Source of the DNA: Alphaproteobacteria bacterium
GTDB lineage: Bacteria > Pseudomonadota > Alphaproteobacteria > Rhizobiales > Aestuariivirgaceae
Direction of reading: 5' to 3'
Length of the DNA: 8,353 nucleotides
NCBI GenBank assembly: GCA_024639035.1
Contig: JAHEJE010000119.1
Coordinates: 1-8,353, forward strand
Shown: positions 1-6,346 of the stretch, in pieces
Layout of the letters: each line of letters starts with the position of its first letter
Position numbering within the stretch: the first letter of the stretch is position 1
The notes under the pieces: generated by a model
Seen by the model: the letters and a program-made list of their open reading frames with translations, nothing else
Database searches by the model: none
Told to the model about the DNA's origin: nothing
Translations under genes and position numbers: made by a program

Positions 1-2381
1 GAGCGGATGGGGCTGGTGCCCTCCACCTCACGCACCTGGCGCGACACCTCAGCCACCGCATCGGCAAACACCTTCGGTTCCATGCTGCCCATCTGCTGGC
101 GCAGACCGGCAATCGGCGCGCGCAAGGTCGTCAACAATTCCGCGCCTGCCAGCATGTTGCGAAATTCGAGAATTGGTTCGTAAGCGTTGTCAGCATGCCT
201 GCGGTAGGTCGTGCGGGCCTTCTTGTAGTCAGCCTGCAAGATGGCAAAGGCCTTGCGCTCGACTTCCCAGCGACCCGGGATCGTTGCTGCCAGTTCCTTG
301 ATCTCGGCCTCGTGGACCGCGGCGCGGGCCTCCAGGCGCTGGCGGCGGGCCTGGTTGTCTCCAGAGCGCCGGGCCTCGGTTTTGAGGTCCTTGATCTTGG
401 CTTCCAGTTCACGCATGTCGACTTCGGCCTTGCGCACCTTGTGATGCAGCGGCGCATAGTTCTCGGCAGCCTTGTTCATGACTGCCTCGGTTGCGAAAAC
501 CGCCTTCAGCGCATCGAACGTCGCATCGGCGTCGTCGAAACTGCCGTTCAGCTGCTTCTGCAGTTTCTCGGGCAGGTAGGACAGATCGAGCTTGCGCACA
601 TCGGTAATGGCCGAACGGATCGTGTCGCCGCCCTTGGCGAACTCGTCACTGACGTATTGTTCGATGCAGTGCTGCAGACGCGGATTGAGTGGTGGCGGGG
701 CTGTGTCCGAGGTGAGCGACAACCGGTTCGGCAGGTAGTTCACAAGACCTGGATTGAGTCCGACAATGACCAACGCCAGCAATTGCAGGCCGATGAAGGC
801 GATGACGCCCTTGTACATGGAAATCGTGCGCACCACGGCCGGGGCCACACCGCGCAGGTAGAACAGTGCAAATCCGAACGGTGGCGTGAGAAAAGACGTC
901 TGGATGTTGAGGCCGATCATCACGCCGAGCCAAACCGCGGTGACATTGGCGCCCGGATCGAGCAGCAGGATCGGCGCCACGATCGGTACCACGACTACGG
1001 CGATCTCGATGAAGTCGAGGAAGAAACCGAGCACGAAGATCACCGCCATGACGATGACGAACTGGGTCCAGAATCCACCCGGCAGGCCGGTGAGGAAATC
1101 CTTGACCAGCTCTTCGCCGCCGAAGGCTCGGAATGCGGCTGTGAGCATCGCGGCACCGAGCAGGATGATGAACACCAACGAGGTCGTCTTGGCGGTATCG
1201 ACCATCACGCCACGCAGGGTGTCTTCAATCTTGAAGGTCCGCCATCCGCTCCAAACGATCGAAATCAGAAACAGGCCGGTTGCGATCAATGCCATGGTGA
1301 CGGCAAATACGTCGCTGCCGGTCTGGACGTTCTTGATGTTGATGGTGTAGAGGCTCGACAAAATGTAGATGGCGATCAGTGAGCCAATCGCCAGCAAGGC
1401 CGGATAGAAAGCGCCGTTGCGGCCTTCGTAGAGCCGGTAGCCGGCCATCACCATGGCGCCCGCTGCGCCGATGGCGCCAGCCTGGTTAACGGTCGCAATG
1501 CCGGCGATGATCGAACCGAGCACCAGGAATATCAGGGTCAGCGGCGGGATCAGGATCAACAGAACCTTGGCGATAAACTGCCGGTCGAAGTCGCCCTGCA
1601 TGCCGACGGCAGGTGCCGACTTGGGCCGCAGCAATGAAAAGCAGAGGATGTAAAGCATGTACAGCCCGACCAGCACCAGGCCTGGAATGAACGCGCCAAG
1701 GAACATGTCGCCGGCACTGGTTGAGATGACGCCGTATTCCGACGGCATGCCGAATTGGCCGGTCGCCGTCTTGTACAGCGCCTTGCGGGCCGTGTCGGCC
1801 TGATCGACGGCGCTGGCCAGCTGGTCGGCCAGGATGATCAGCACGATAGACGGCGGAATGATCTGGCCCAGCGTGCCGGATGCGGCGATGGTGCCGGTGG
1901 CCAGCGAATGGGAATAGTTGTTGCGCAGCATCGCCGGCAGCGAGATCAGACCCATGGCGACGACCGTGGCACCGACGATGCCAGTGGTGGCGGCGAGCAA
2001 GGCGCCAACGAAAACGACCGAAATCCCGAGGCCACCTGGAACCGGGCCGAACAGCTGCGCCATGGTCACCAGTAGGTCTTCGGCGATCTTCGATCGCTGC
2101 AGCATGATGCCCATGAAGACGAACAGCGGGATGGCGATCAGCGTATCGCGTTCAACCTCCCAGTAGACACCGCGAAAGTTGGTGACGCCGGCGGTGAGCC
2201 ACTGCACCGGCCCGCCGTGGCTGAAATAGGCCCCGGTATCGCCGGCGAACAGATAACCGCACAAGGCCGCTGCCGAAATCGTCAGGATTGCCGAACCGGG
2301 CAACGCGAAGGCAACCGGGTAACCCGAGCCAAGCGCCGTGGCCATGACCACAACGAGCATCAACAGAAAGAACAGTTCCAT
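1..2381 (-). CDS. dctM: TRAP transporter large permease (DctM), enlarged, C-terminus cut by window edge
   Basis: This is the large membrane subunit of a TRAP transporter, which moves a substrate delivered by DctP across the inner membrane using an ion gradient. I translated it by hand: the frame is open from ATG at 2381 to the window edge, 793 codons with no stop. The N-terminus MELFFLLMLV is followed by repeated hydrophobic helices. Family signatures are visible: GQIIPPS near residues 172-178 and NIQTSFLTPPFG near 492-503, the two symmetry-related substrate/ion-site hairpins of DctM. The transport core ends near residue 555; usual DctM proteins are about 425-450 residues in total. The excess consists of a hydrophilic loop (about 186-222), an extra helix pair (about 327-380), and a charged, coiled-coil-rich tail from about 556 to at least 793. 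It starts 47 bases after the dctQ stop, with AAGG-type ribosome-binding sequence upstream. The true C-terminus lies outside the window. Confidence 0.93.
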   Translation of the reverse strand, partial: MELFFLLMLVVVMATALGSGYPVAFALPGSAILTISAAALCGYLFAGDTGAYFSHGGPVQWLTAGVTNFRGVYWEVERDTLIAIPLFVFMGIMLQRSKIAEDLLVTMAQLFGPVPGGLGISVVFVGALLAATTGIVGATVVAMGLISLPAMLRNNYSHSLATGTIAASGTLGQIIPPSIVLIILADQLASAVDQADTARKALYKTATGQFGMPSEYGVISTSAGDMFLGAFIPGLVLVGLYMLYILCFSLLRPKSAPAVGMQGDFDRQFIAKVLLILIPPLTLIFLVLGSIIAGIATVNQAGAIGAAGAMVMAGYRLYEGRNGAFYPALLAIGSLIAIYILSSLYTINIKNVQTGSDVFAVTMALIATGLFLISIVWSGWRTFKIEDTLRGVMVDTAKTTSLVFIILLGAAMLTAAFRAFGGEELVKDFLTGLPGGFWTQFVIVMAVIFVLGFFLDFIEIAVVVVPIVAPILLLDPGANVTAVWLGVMIGLNIQTSFLTPPFGFALFYLRGVAPAVVRTISMYKGVIAFIGLQLLALVIVGLNPGLVNYLPNRLSLTSDTAPPPLNPRLQHCIEQYVSDEFAKGGDTIRSAITDVRKLDLSYLPEKLQKQLNGSFDDADATFDALKAVFATEAVMNKAAENYAPLHHKVRKAEVDMRELEAKIKDLKTEARRSGDNQARRQRLEARAAVHEAEIKELAATIPGRWEVERKAFAILQADYKKARTTYRRHADNAYEPILEFRNMLAGAELLTTLRAPIAGLRQQMGSMEPKVFADAVAEVSRQVREVEGTSPIR

Positions 2382-2428
2382 CGCGTCGCCTTGCCCTTAA
2401 CCCCTCACCGCACACGCCACAATCGGCG

Positions 2429-3430
2429 TCAGTGTGCTGATTGCGTTGCCAACTCACGTTTGTCCGGGTCGCCCCGGTAGTCCGCAACACCTTCCAGGAA
2501 ATAACCTGCGAACTGGATCATCATGGAAACCGCAAAGATCGCCAGAAATGCCGCCATGATGTACTTCACATACATGCCGAACCCCTGCTGGGTGACCTCA
2601 TAAGCAAGCAGCGGTGCATTGATGATGCTCGACTTGTTGCCCATGCCCAGCCACAGTACCACGTAGCACAGCGATGCCCCCAGCAGCAGCGAACCGACCG
2701 CGTTGACCAAACCTTTGCGCTTTTCGGTAAAGCCGGCGAACAGGACATCCACGCGGACATGCCCTTCCTCGGTCAGCGTGTAGGCTGAGGCAAAAAGGAA
2801 CAGCCCGGCATACCAGAACCGTACCAGGTCGCCCATGAAAGCCTGCTCATAGGAAAAAATAAACCGGGAGATCACGATCTGCAGCTCGGCGATCACGACA
2901 AGCAGCGCCAGCCATGTGAACCCCAGGGTGCGGGTGAACGCCGCGATGACGAACGACAGGACGATCAGCGGTACGTGCACGTAAAGCCCGCGGTAGGATG
3001 ACCGACCGAGGTCCTTGGCCAACTGCTCGCCGACCAAACCGGGCAGCAGGCCTTCAACCCTGAGGAAAGATATGAACATATCGGTCAAACCGACAATGAG
3101 CACCATCCAGAAGGCGCCGCGGATGATAAATGCGGAAACGGCGTAAATCTTCAGGCTGTCGGCGCGCAGGCTCATGGTCTTGTCCTTCAGGACATAGACG
3201 GCCGCACCAGCCACGCAGGCCAGATAGTTGATTTTCTGCACCCAGCCGAGCGCACTCGATGAGGCAGCCCCTGGCCAGCCCCACCACAATGTCAGGTAGT
3301 TGTTGAGGATGAACATCAGCGTGCACGACACCAACGCCCACGCGATGACGCGAAACATCAAGGTGTTGCCGCTATACGTGTAGCCAGCCACGTCGCCAGC
3401 GACAGCGTCTCCCTCCCGAGCAGCTGACAT
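2429..3430 (-). CDS. dctQ: TRAP transporter small permease (DctQ) with extra N-terminal membrane domain
   Basis: This is the small membrane subunit of the same TRAP transporter, which pairs with DctM. It is 333 residues, against roughly 160-220 for ordinary DctQ. The C-terminal half (about 165-315) looks like the canonical four-helix DctQ domain: helices near 169-190, 203-220, 243-262 and 285-308, with the typical EEGHVRVDVL stretch at 221-230 after the second of them. The N-terminal half (1-165) adds predicted helices near 24-45, 64-82, 96-120 and 147-166, joined by short charged loops, and I recognise no known domain there. The ATG at 3430 is chosen because it opens the longest frame and follows a purine-rich stretch (GAAAG). 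The next in-frame Met (residue 25) has no ribosome-binding site. The gene lies 69 bases after dctP and 47 bases before dctM, so it is almost certainly co-transcribed with both. Confidence 0.9.
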   Translation of the reverse strand: MSAAREGDAVAGDVAGYTYSGNTLMFRVIAWALVSCTLMFILNNYLTLWWGWPGAASSSALGWVQKINYLACVAGAAVYVLKDKTMSLRADSLKIYAVSAFIIRGAFWMVLIVGLTDMFISFLRVEGLLPGLVGEQLAKDLGRSSYRGLYVHVPLIVLSFVIAAFTRTLGFTWLALLVVIAELQIVISRFIFSYEQAFMGDLVRFWYAGLFLFASAYTLTEEGHVRVDVLFAGFTEKRKGLVNAVGSLLLGASLCYVVLWLGMGNKSSIINAPLLAYEVTQQGFGMYVKYIMAAFLAIFAVSMMIQFAGYFLEGVADYRGDPDKRELATQSAH

Positions 3431-3451
3431 CTGTTGTTTTTCTTTCGTGTG

Positions 3452-3474
3452 GAGACGGGGCGCTGCCCCGTCTC
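3452..3474 (-). promoter_or_regulatory. Strong dctP-dctQ intercistronic hairpin
   Basis: A perfect 10-bp G+C-rich inverted repeat (GAGACGGGGC and its complement) flanks a 3-base loop in the 69-base gap between dctP and dctQ. On the transcribed minus strand no T-run follows it, so it is not a classical terminator for the operon. The T-run (AGTTTTATT) lies on the plus-strand side. A hairpin here would protect the 3' end of dctP mRNA or partly stop polymerase, giving more binding protein than membrane subunits, an arrangement reported for other dctP-dctQ junctions. Its role here is inferred. Confidence 0.8.
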
Positions 3475-3499
3475 AGTTTTATTGCTGAGTTCCTTGCGC

Positions 3500-4582
3500 C
3501 TACAGGCCCAGCACGCGGTTGCGCTGTGCGTAGTATGCACCTTCTGACAGCTTCATCCAGCCGCCTACATCAGCGCGGGCAGCAACAAAGTTCTCATGAA
3601 TGCGTTTGGCAAGGTCTGAATGTGCCTGGGCTTCGGCGAACACTTCCGTGGCCGCTTCGCCGAAGCTGTCGTAAATCTCATCGGAGAACTCACGCAACTC
3701 GACGCCATGTTCCTTGATCAGCTTGGTCAGGAAGGTACCGTTGTTGGCGTTGTACTCGGACATCGAGTATCCGTGTTCCTCGCCGCAGGCCGCGGTGATC
3801 AACTGCCGGTCGCCTTCCGACAGGTCAGCCCACCATTTGCCGTTCATGCCGAGAGCCAGGGTTGAGCCGGGTTCGTGCATGCCCGGATAGTAGTAGTACT
3901 TGGCGGCTTCGTAGAACTTCATGAAGAAGTCGTTCCACGGGCCAACCCACTCGGTGGCGTCAATGGCGCCGGACACAAGGTTTTCGTAAATCTGGCCGCC
4001 CGGCAGCGATACCGGTGAGGCGCCCAGCTTTGCCATGACGTCGCCACCAAGGCCCGGAATGCGCATCTTCAGACCCTTGAGGTCGTCAGCGGTTTCGATT
4101 TCCTTGTTGAACCAGCCGCCCATCTGCACGCCGGTCGAGCCGGCCATCAGGCATTTCAGGCCGAAGCCGCCAGCCAACTCGTCCCACAGCTGCTGACCGC
4201 CCATGTGGTTGATCCAGGCGTCGTGCTCGGTGTGGGTCAGGCCGAACGGTACGGAGGTGAAGTACGCCCAGCCCGGGTGTTTGCCCTTCCAGTAGTAATC
4301 GGCAGCGTGATAGGCCTGCGCGTTGCCGCCCGCCACTTCGTCGAAACTGTCGAATGCGCCGACACGCTCGCCGGCTGCGAAGTACTGTACCTTGATGCGG
4401 CCTTCGGAAAGCTGGTCGATGCGGGCAGCCAGACGTTGTGCGCCGGTGCCGAGGCCGGGGAAGTCGCGCGGCCAGGTGGCAACCACCACCATGTCTTTGC
4501 GCTCTTGGGCGATTGCCGGTGCGGCAAGGGCGGTTGCGCCAGCGGCTACACCTGCCGATGTGATGAATGAACGACGATCCAT
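3500..4582 (-). CDS. dctP: TRAP transporter periplasmic solute-binding protein, TakP-like
   Basis: This periplasmic receptor captures the substrate and delivers it to DctQM. The protein is 360 residues from the ATG at 4582, preceded by AGGGAG with a 9-base gap. The frame extends upstream to 4756, but that part has no signal character. The start MDRRSFITSAGVAAG gives a twin-arginine-type signal peptide with likely cleavage after the Ala-rich region near residues 23-26. The mature start, including WPRDFPGLGTGAQRLA, matches the TakP / mannitol-chloroaromatic branch of the DctP family. Key positions are visible: Gln153 (GVQMGGWFNKEI), Arg174 (LKMRIPGLGG), and Glu211-Trp212 (DATEWVGPWND). They correspond by spacing to the TakP residues that hold Na+ and a 2-oxo acid carboxylate (recalled as Gln156, Glu214, Trp215). 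A small monocarboxylate or 2-oxo/2-hydroxy/2-substituted acid is therefore the likely ligand, but the exact substrate cannot be read from sequence. Confidence 0.95.
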   Translation of the reverse strand: MDRRSFITSAGVAAGATALAAPAIAQERKDMVVVATWPRDFPGLGTGAQRLAARIDQLSEGRIKVQYFAAGERVGAFDSFDEVAGGNAQAYHAADYYWKGKHPGWAYFTSVPFGLTHTEHDAWINHMGGQQLWDELAGGFGLKCLMAGSTGVQMGGWFNKEIETADDLKGLKMRIPGLGGDVMAKLGASPVSLPGGQIYENLVSGAIDATEWVGPWNDFFMKFYEAAKYYYYPGMHEPGSTLALGMNGKWWADLSEGDRQLITAACGEEHGYSMSEYNANNGTFLTKLIKEHGVELREFSDEIYDSFGEAATEVFAEAQAHSDLAKRIHENFVAARADVGGWMKLSEGAYYAQRNRVLGL

Positions 4583-4680
4583 ATTGAGTTGCTCCCTATT
4601 GGTTGTAAGCAGGTGTCGGTGGTGGATTCCGGGTCCCTTGTAGACTGGCCGACCGCCTTCTCCCTGCGCCGTGCTGCAGG

Positions 4681-4705
4681 CAAGGCTATTGGTTGAAAAG
4701 CCTTG
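4681..4705 (-). promoter_or_regulatory. Candidate hairpin in the dctP mRNA leader
   Basis: The 7-base arms CAAGGCT and AGCCTTG pair across an 11-base loop. On the dctP-sense strand the loop holds most of the motif CAACCAATAG, and the same 10 bases recur at 4596-4605, where they run into the dctP ribosome-binding site. If transcription begins downstream of the TATTAT box, both copies lie in the 5' leader. This suggests leader-level control of dctP translation, but a chance repeat cannot be excluded. Confidence 0.4.
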
Positions 4706-4725
4706 TCGCCCAGCATCGAGTGCGG

Positions 4726-4756
4726 ATAATAAAGCCCATGTTGCTGTGAAACTCAA
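4726..4756 (-). promoter_or_regulatory. Candidate sigma-70-type promoter for dctPQM
   Basis: Reading the minus strand, TTGAGT (4756-4751) is followed after 19 bases by TATTAT (4731-4726), which match TTGACA at 4 of 6 and TATAAT at 5 of 6 positions. A spacing of 17 to TTTATT is also possible. The -35 box lies inside one arm of the palindrome at 4751-4769, so a protein bound there would control it. It would give a leader of roughly 135 bases before dctP. This is a pattern match only. Confidence 0.4.
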
Positions 4757-4769
4757 CAGGTCGTTGAGT
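4751..4769. promoter_or_regulatory. 19-bp palindrome, candidate operator
   Basis: ACTCAAC-AGGTC-GTTGAGT is a perfect 7+7 inverted repeat with a 5-base spacer, 51 bases before the GTG of the PuuD-like gene and 168 bases before dctP. The size and symmetry fit a dimeric helix-turn-helix regulator of the GntR, LysR, TetR or similar type; the regulator gene is not in the window. Each arm carries TTGAGT facing outward, so both divergent promoters could be controlled from this site. I see no convincing -10 box on the plus-strand side. Confidence 0.55.
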
Positions 4770-4820
4770 GTGCTCAGTATCTAGCGACGAAAGTCTAAGC
4801 CAGCATAAACGGAGGGTTCC

Positions 4821-5594
4821 GTGGCCGTCAGTATCAAGCCCATCATCGGCTTGCCGTCCGATGTGTTCTGGAAGGACGACCAGATGTACCATTCGATCGG
4901 CGACAAGTATCTGCGCGCCGTACACGATGTCGCCCATTGCGTGCCGGTGATGATCCCGTCGATGGGCGATGTGCACGATCTCGATGCGACGCTCGATCGC
5001 CTGGACGGAATCGTGATGACCGGTGCGTTGTCGAACGTGCATCCGCCGCACTACGGGCATGATCCATCGGAACACCATGAGCCCTATGATCACCATCGAG
5101 ACGCCACGACACTCAAGATGATCTCAAAGGTTCTGGATCGCGGCATGCCGCTGTTGTGCATCTGCCGCGGCTATCAGGAACTCAATGTCGTGCTCGGCGG
5201 TACGCTGGCGACGGAAATCCACACCGCCGAGGGCCGGCTCGACCACCGCGCCCCGGACCACGAAGACATGGACGTGCGCTACGGCCCGGTGCACGACATC
5301 TCGATCCGCGAGGGTGGACTGCTTCATTCCATTCTGGGCAAGACCGTAGCTCAGGTGAACACCGTGCACCGCCAGGGCATCGACCGGCTGGCCAAAGGAC
5401 TTGTCGTGGAGGCCGATGCGCCGGATGGCGTCATCGAAGCTGTGAGGGTCTTAGGCACCACGGGCTTTGCGCTCGGCGTACAGTGGCACCCTGAATACAA
5501 GGCTGCGGAAAACCCGGATTCGGTAAAACTGTTCGAAGCCTACGGTGAAGCTGCCCGCGCCTATCTGACGGGCGAAGCGCGCCCAGCCGCCTGA
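4821..5594 (+). CDS. Gamma-glutamyl hydrolase, PuuD-like class-I glutamine amidotransferase (peptidase C26)
   Basis: This predicted cytoplasmic enzyme hydrolyses a gamma-glutamyl bond. In the best-known member, E. coli PuuD, the substrate is gamma-glutamyl-GABA from putrescine breakdown. It has 257 residues, normal for the family. The nucleophile elbow LCICRGYQELN gives Cys115, and GVQWHPE gives His223 and Glu225, completing the catalytic triad. Other family marks are MTGALSNVHP (66-75), the RD at 93-94, LGGTL (125-129), and VNTVHRQGIDRLAKGL (179-194). The start is GTG at 4821, preceded by GGAGGG with a 4-base gap, giving MAVSIKPIIG as expected for the family N-terminus. No puuA, puuB or puuC gene is next to it, so the substrate may be another gamma-glutamyl amide. 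Its 3' end overlaps the convergent gene by 34 bases. The stretch 74-92 is unusually rich in His (HPPHYGHDPSEHHEPYDHH). Confidence 0.9.
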   Translation: MAVSIKPIIGLPSDVFWKDDQMYHSIGDKYLRAVHDVAHCVPVMIPSMGDVHDLDATLDRLDGIVMTGALSNVHPPHYGHDPSEHHEPYDHHRDATTLKMISKVLDRGMPLLCICRGYQELNVVLGGTLATEIHTAEGRLDHRAPDHEDMDVRYGPVHDISIREGGLLHSILGKTVAQVNTVHRQGIDRLAKGLVVEADAPDGVIEAVRVLGTTGFALGVQWHPEYKAAENPDSVKLFEAYGEAARAYLTGEARPAA

Positions 5595-6346
5595 TTGCGG
5601 TGCTCCCGGTAAATTTCGCGCACCCAGTCCATCACCGGACGCTGCGACCATGCCTCGATGGCTTGGGTCAGATCGTCGGGCATCTGCATTGACCGGTACA
5701 GCGGCATTTCCGCTGGCAGTGCCAGTGGCGACAGCAGGCTGGCGGCCATCAGGTCGAGGCGGGAAAAGCTCTTGCCGTCGAGATAGCCGCCGCGCTTGGC
5801 GATCAATCCTTCCAGCCATTCGAACTCTGCCTGCAGAATGTCACGGCTTTCCTGCCTGGCGTTGCCGCCGGTGCGATAGCCCTCGATGATCAGGTTCTTG
5901 GTGAGCGGCCACATGGCTAGTCCCAGCAGGCGATGCAGCGTCGAAGTGTTGGTGAACAGCATCGGTTTGACCATGCCGGCGTGGTCGGGCAGCAGGTGGG
6001 CATAGACGAAGCGGCGGACGTTGACGCCGATGCCTTTGTCGAGACGTCCTTCAATCCCGGCGCCCTCATCGCCCGGAAGCGCCGGCGTCAGACTTTTCAC
6101 GTCTTGTGGCCGTGACGCCTCGGCCCAGTCGAGGATACCGTGCGAACCTTCGATCACCGTATCGCCGGTGATGACGATGGGCACCGAAGAGCGCTTGGCG
6201 CCAGCGCGCCTGGCAAGAAACCGGTGGACGCCGGGTGGCCATCCGATCTCGGTGTATGGGATATTGTGCCAATCGAGCGCCCAGCGCCCGGCCTCGCAAT
6301 AATGCGACAGAGCAAAAGTGATCAGCTTGGCCGGTGCCGAGGCCAT
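5561..6346 (-). CDS. Glutathione S-transferase-like protein
   Basis: This predicted cytoplasmic protein has 261 residues and the two-domain GST layout. The N-terminal thioredoxin-like part (about 7-77) shows LITFALSHYCEAGRWAL, with Ser14, Tyr16 and Cys17 as candidate glutathione-activating residues. The cis-proline is in SSVPIVI (Pro56), and EGSHGILDWAE (66-76) resembles the gamma-glutamyl-binding Glu-Ser pair. The helical C-terminal domain includes SRLDLMAASLL, with Asp198 at the N-capping-box position. The start has no ribosome-binding site of its own: ATG at 6346 shares its A with the TGA stop of the upstream dehalogenase gene (TGATG), so translation is likely coupled. Such proteins conjugate glutathione, displace halide, or detoxify reactive products; which applies here is unknown. 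The reading frame ends inside the 3' end of the convergent PuuD-like gene. Confidence 0.85.
   Translation of the reverse strand: MASAPAKLITFALSHYCEAGRWALDWHNIPYTEIGWPPGVHRFLARRAGAKRSSVPIVITGDTVIEGSHGILDWAEASRPQDVKSLTPALPGDEGAGIEGRLDKGIGVNVRRFVYAHLLPDHAGMVKPMLFTNTSTLHRLLGLAMWPLTKNLIIEGYRTGGNARQESRDILQAEFEWLEGLIAKRGGYLDGKSFSRLDLMAASLLSPLALPAEMPLYRSMQMPDDLTQAIEAWSQRPVMDWVREIYREHRNQAAGRASPVR

Larger units (their letters stand above)
4583..4820. promoter_or_regulatory. Divergent control region between dctPQM and the PuuD-like gene
   Basis: This 238-base region separates two divergent genes and must hold the promoters for both. It contains the 19-bp palindrome at 4751-4769, a candidate minus-strand promoter (TTGAGT / TATTAT), an inverted repeat at 4681-4705, a 10-base direct repeat (4596-4605 and 4686-4695), and both ribosome-binding sites (AGGGAG for dctP at 4592-4597, GGAGGG for the plus-strand gene at 4811-4816). 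No credible gene lies inside it. Confidence 0.75.

Noticed and set aside
195..1382. 395-codon plus-strand open frame opposite dctM
   Set aside because: It is very rich in Asp, His, Gln, Arg and Gly with no recognisable domain, and lies wholly antisense to the clear DctM frame. This is the usual shadow of a G+C-rich membrane-protein gene.
1755..2075. Plus-strand open frames opposite the first part of dctM
   Set aside because: Low-complexity Arg/Gly/Asp composition, and the opposite strand encodes the DctM signature hairpin.
2152..2490. Minus-strand open frame spanning the dctQ-dctM junction
   Set aside because: It is out of frame with both real genes, has no ribosome-binding site, and resembles no family.
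3452..3480. Rho-independent terminator on the plus strand (hairpin followed by AGTTTTATT)
   Set aside because: No plus-strand gene lies to its left, so there is no transcript for it to end. The hairpin is better explained as an intercistronic element of the minus-strand operon.
4583..4756. Upstream extension of the dctP frame (58 more residues)
   Set aside because: The extension has no signal-peptide character. The Met at 4582 has a good AGGGAG site and starts exactly at the twin-arginine signal.
4686..5096. Minus-strand 136-codon open frame overlapping the control region and the PuuD-like gene
   Set aside because: It is antisense to the well-supported amidotransferase frame and shows no domain.
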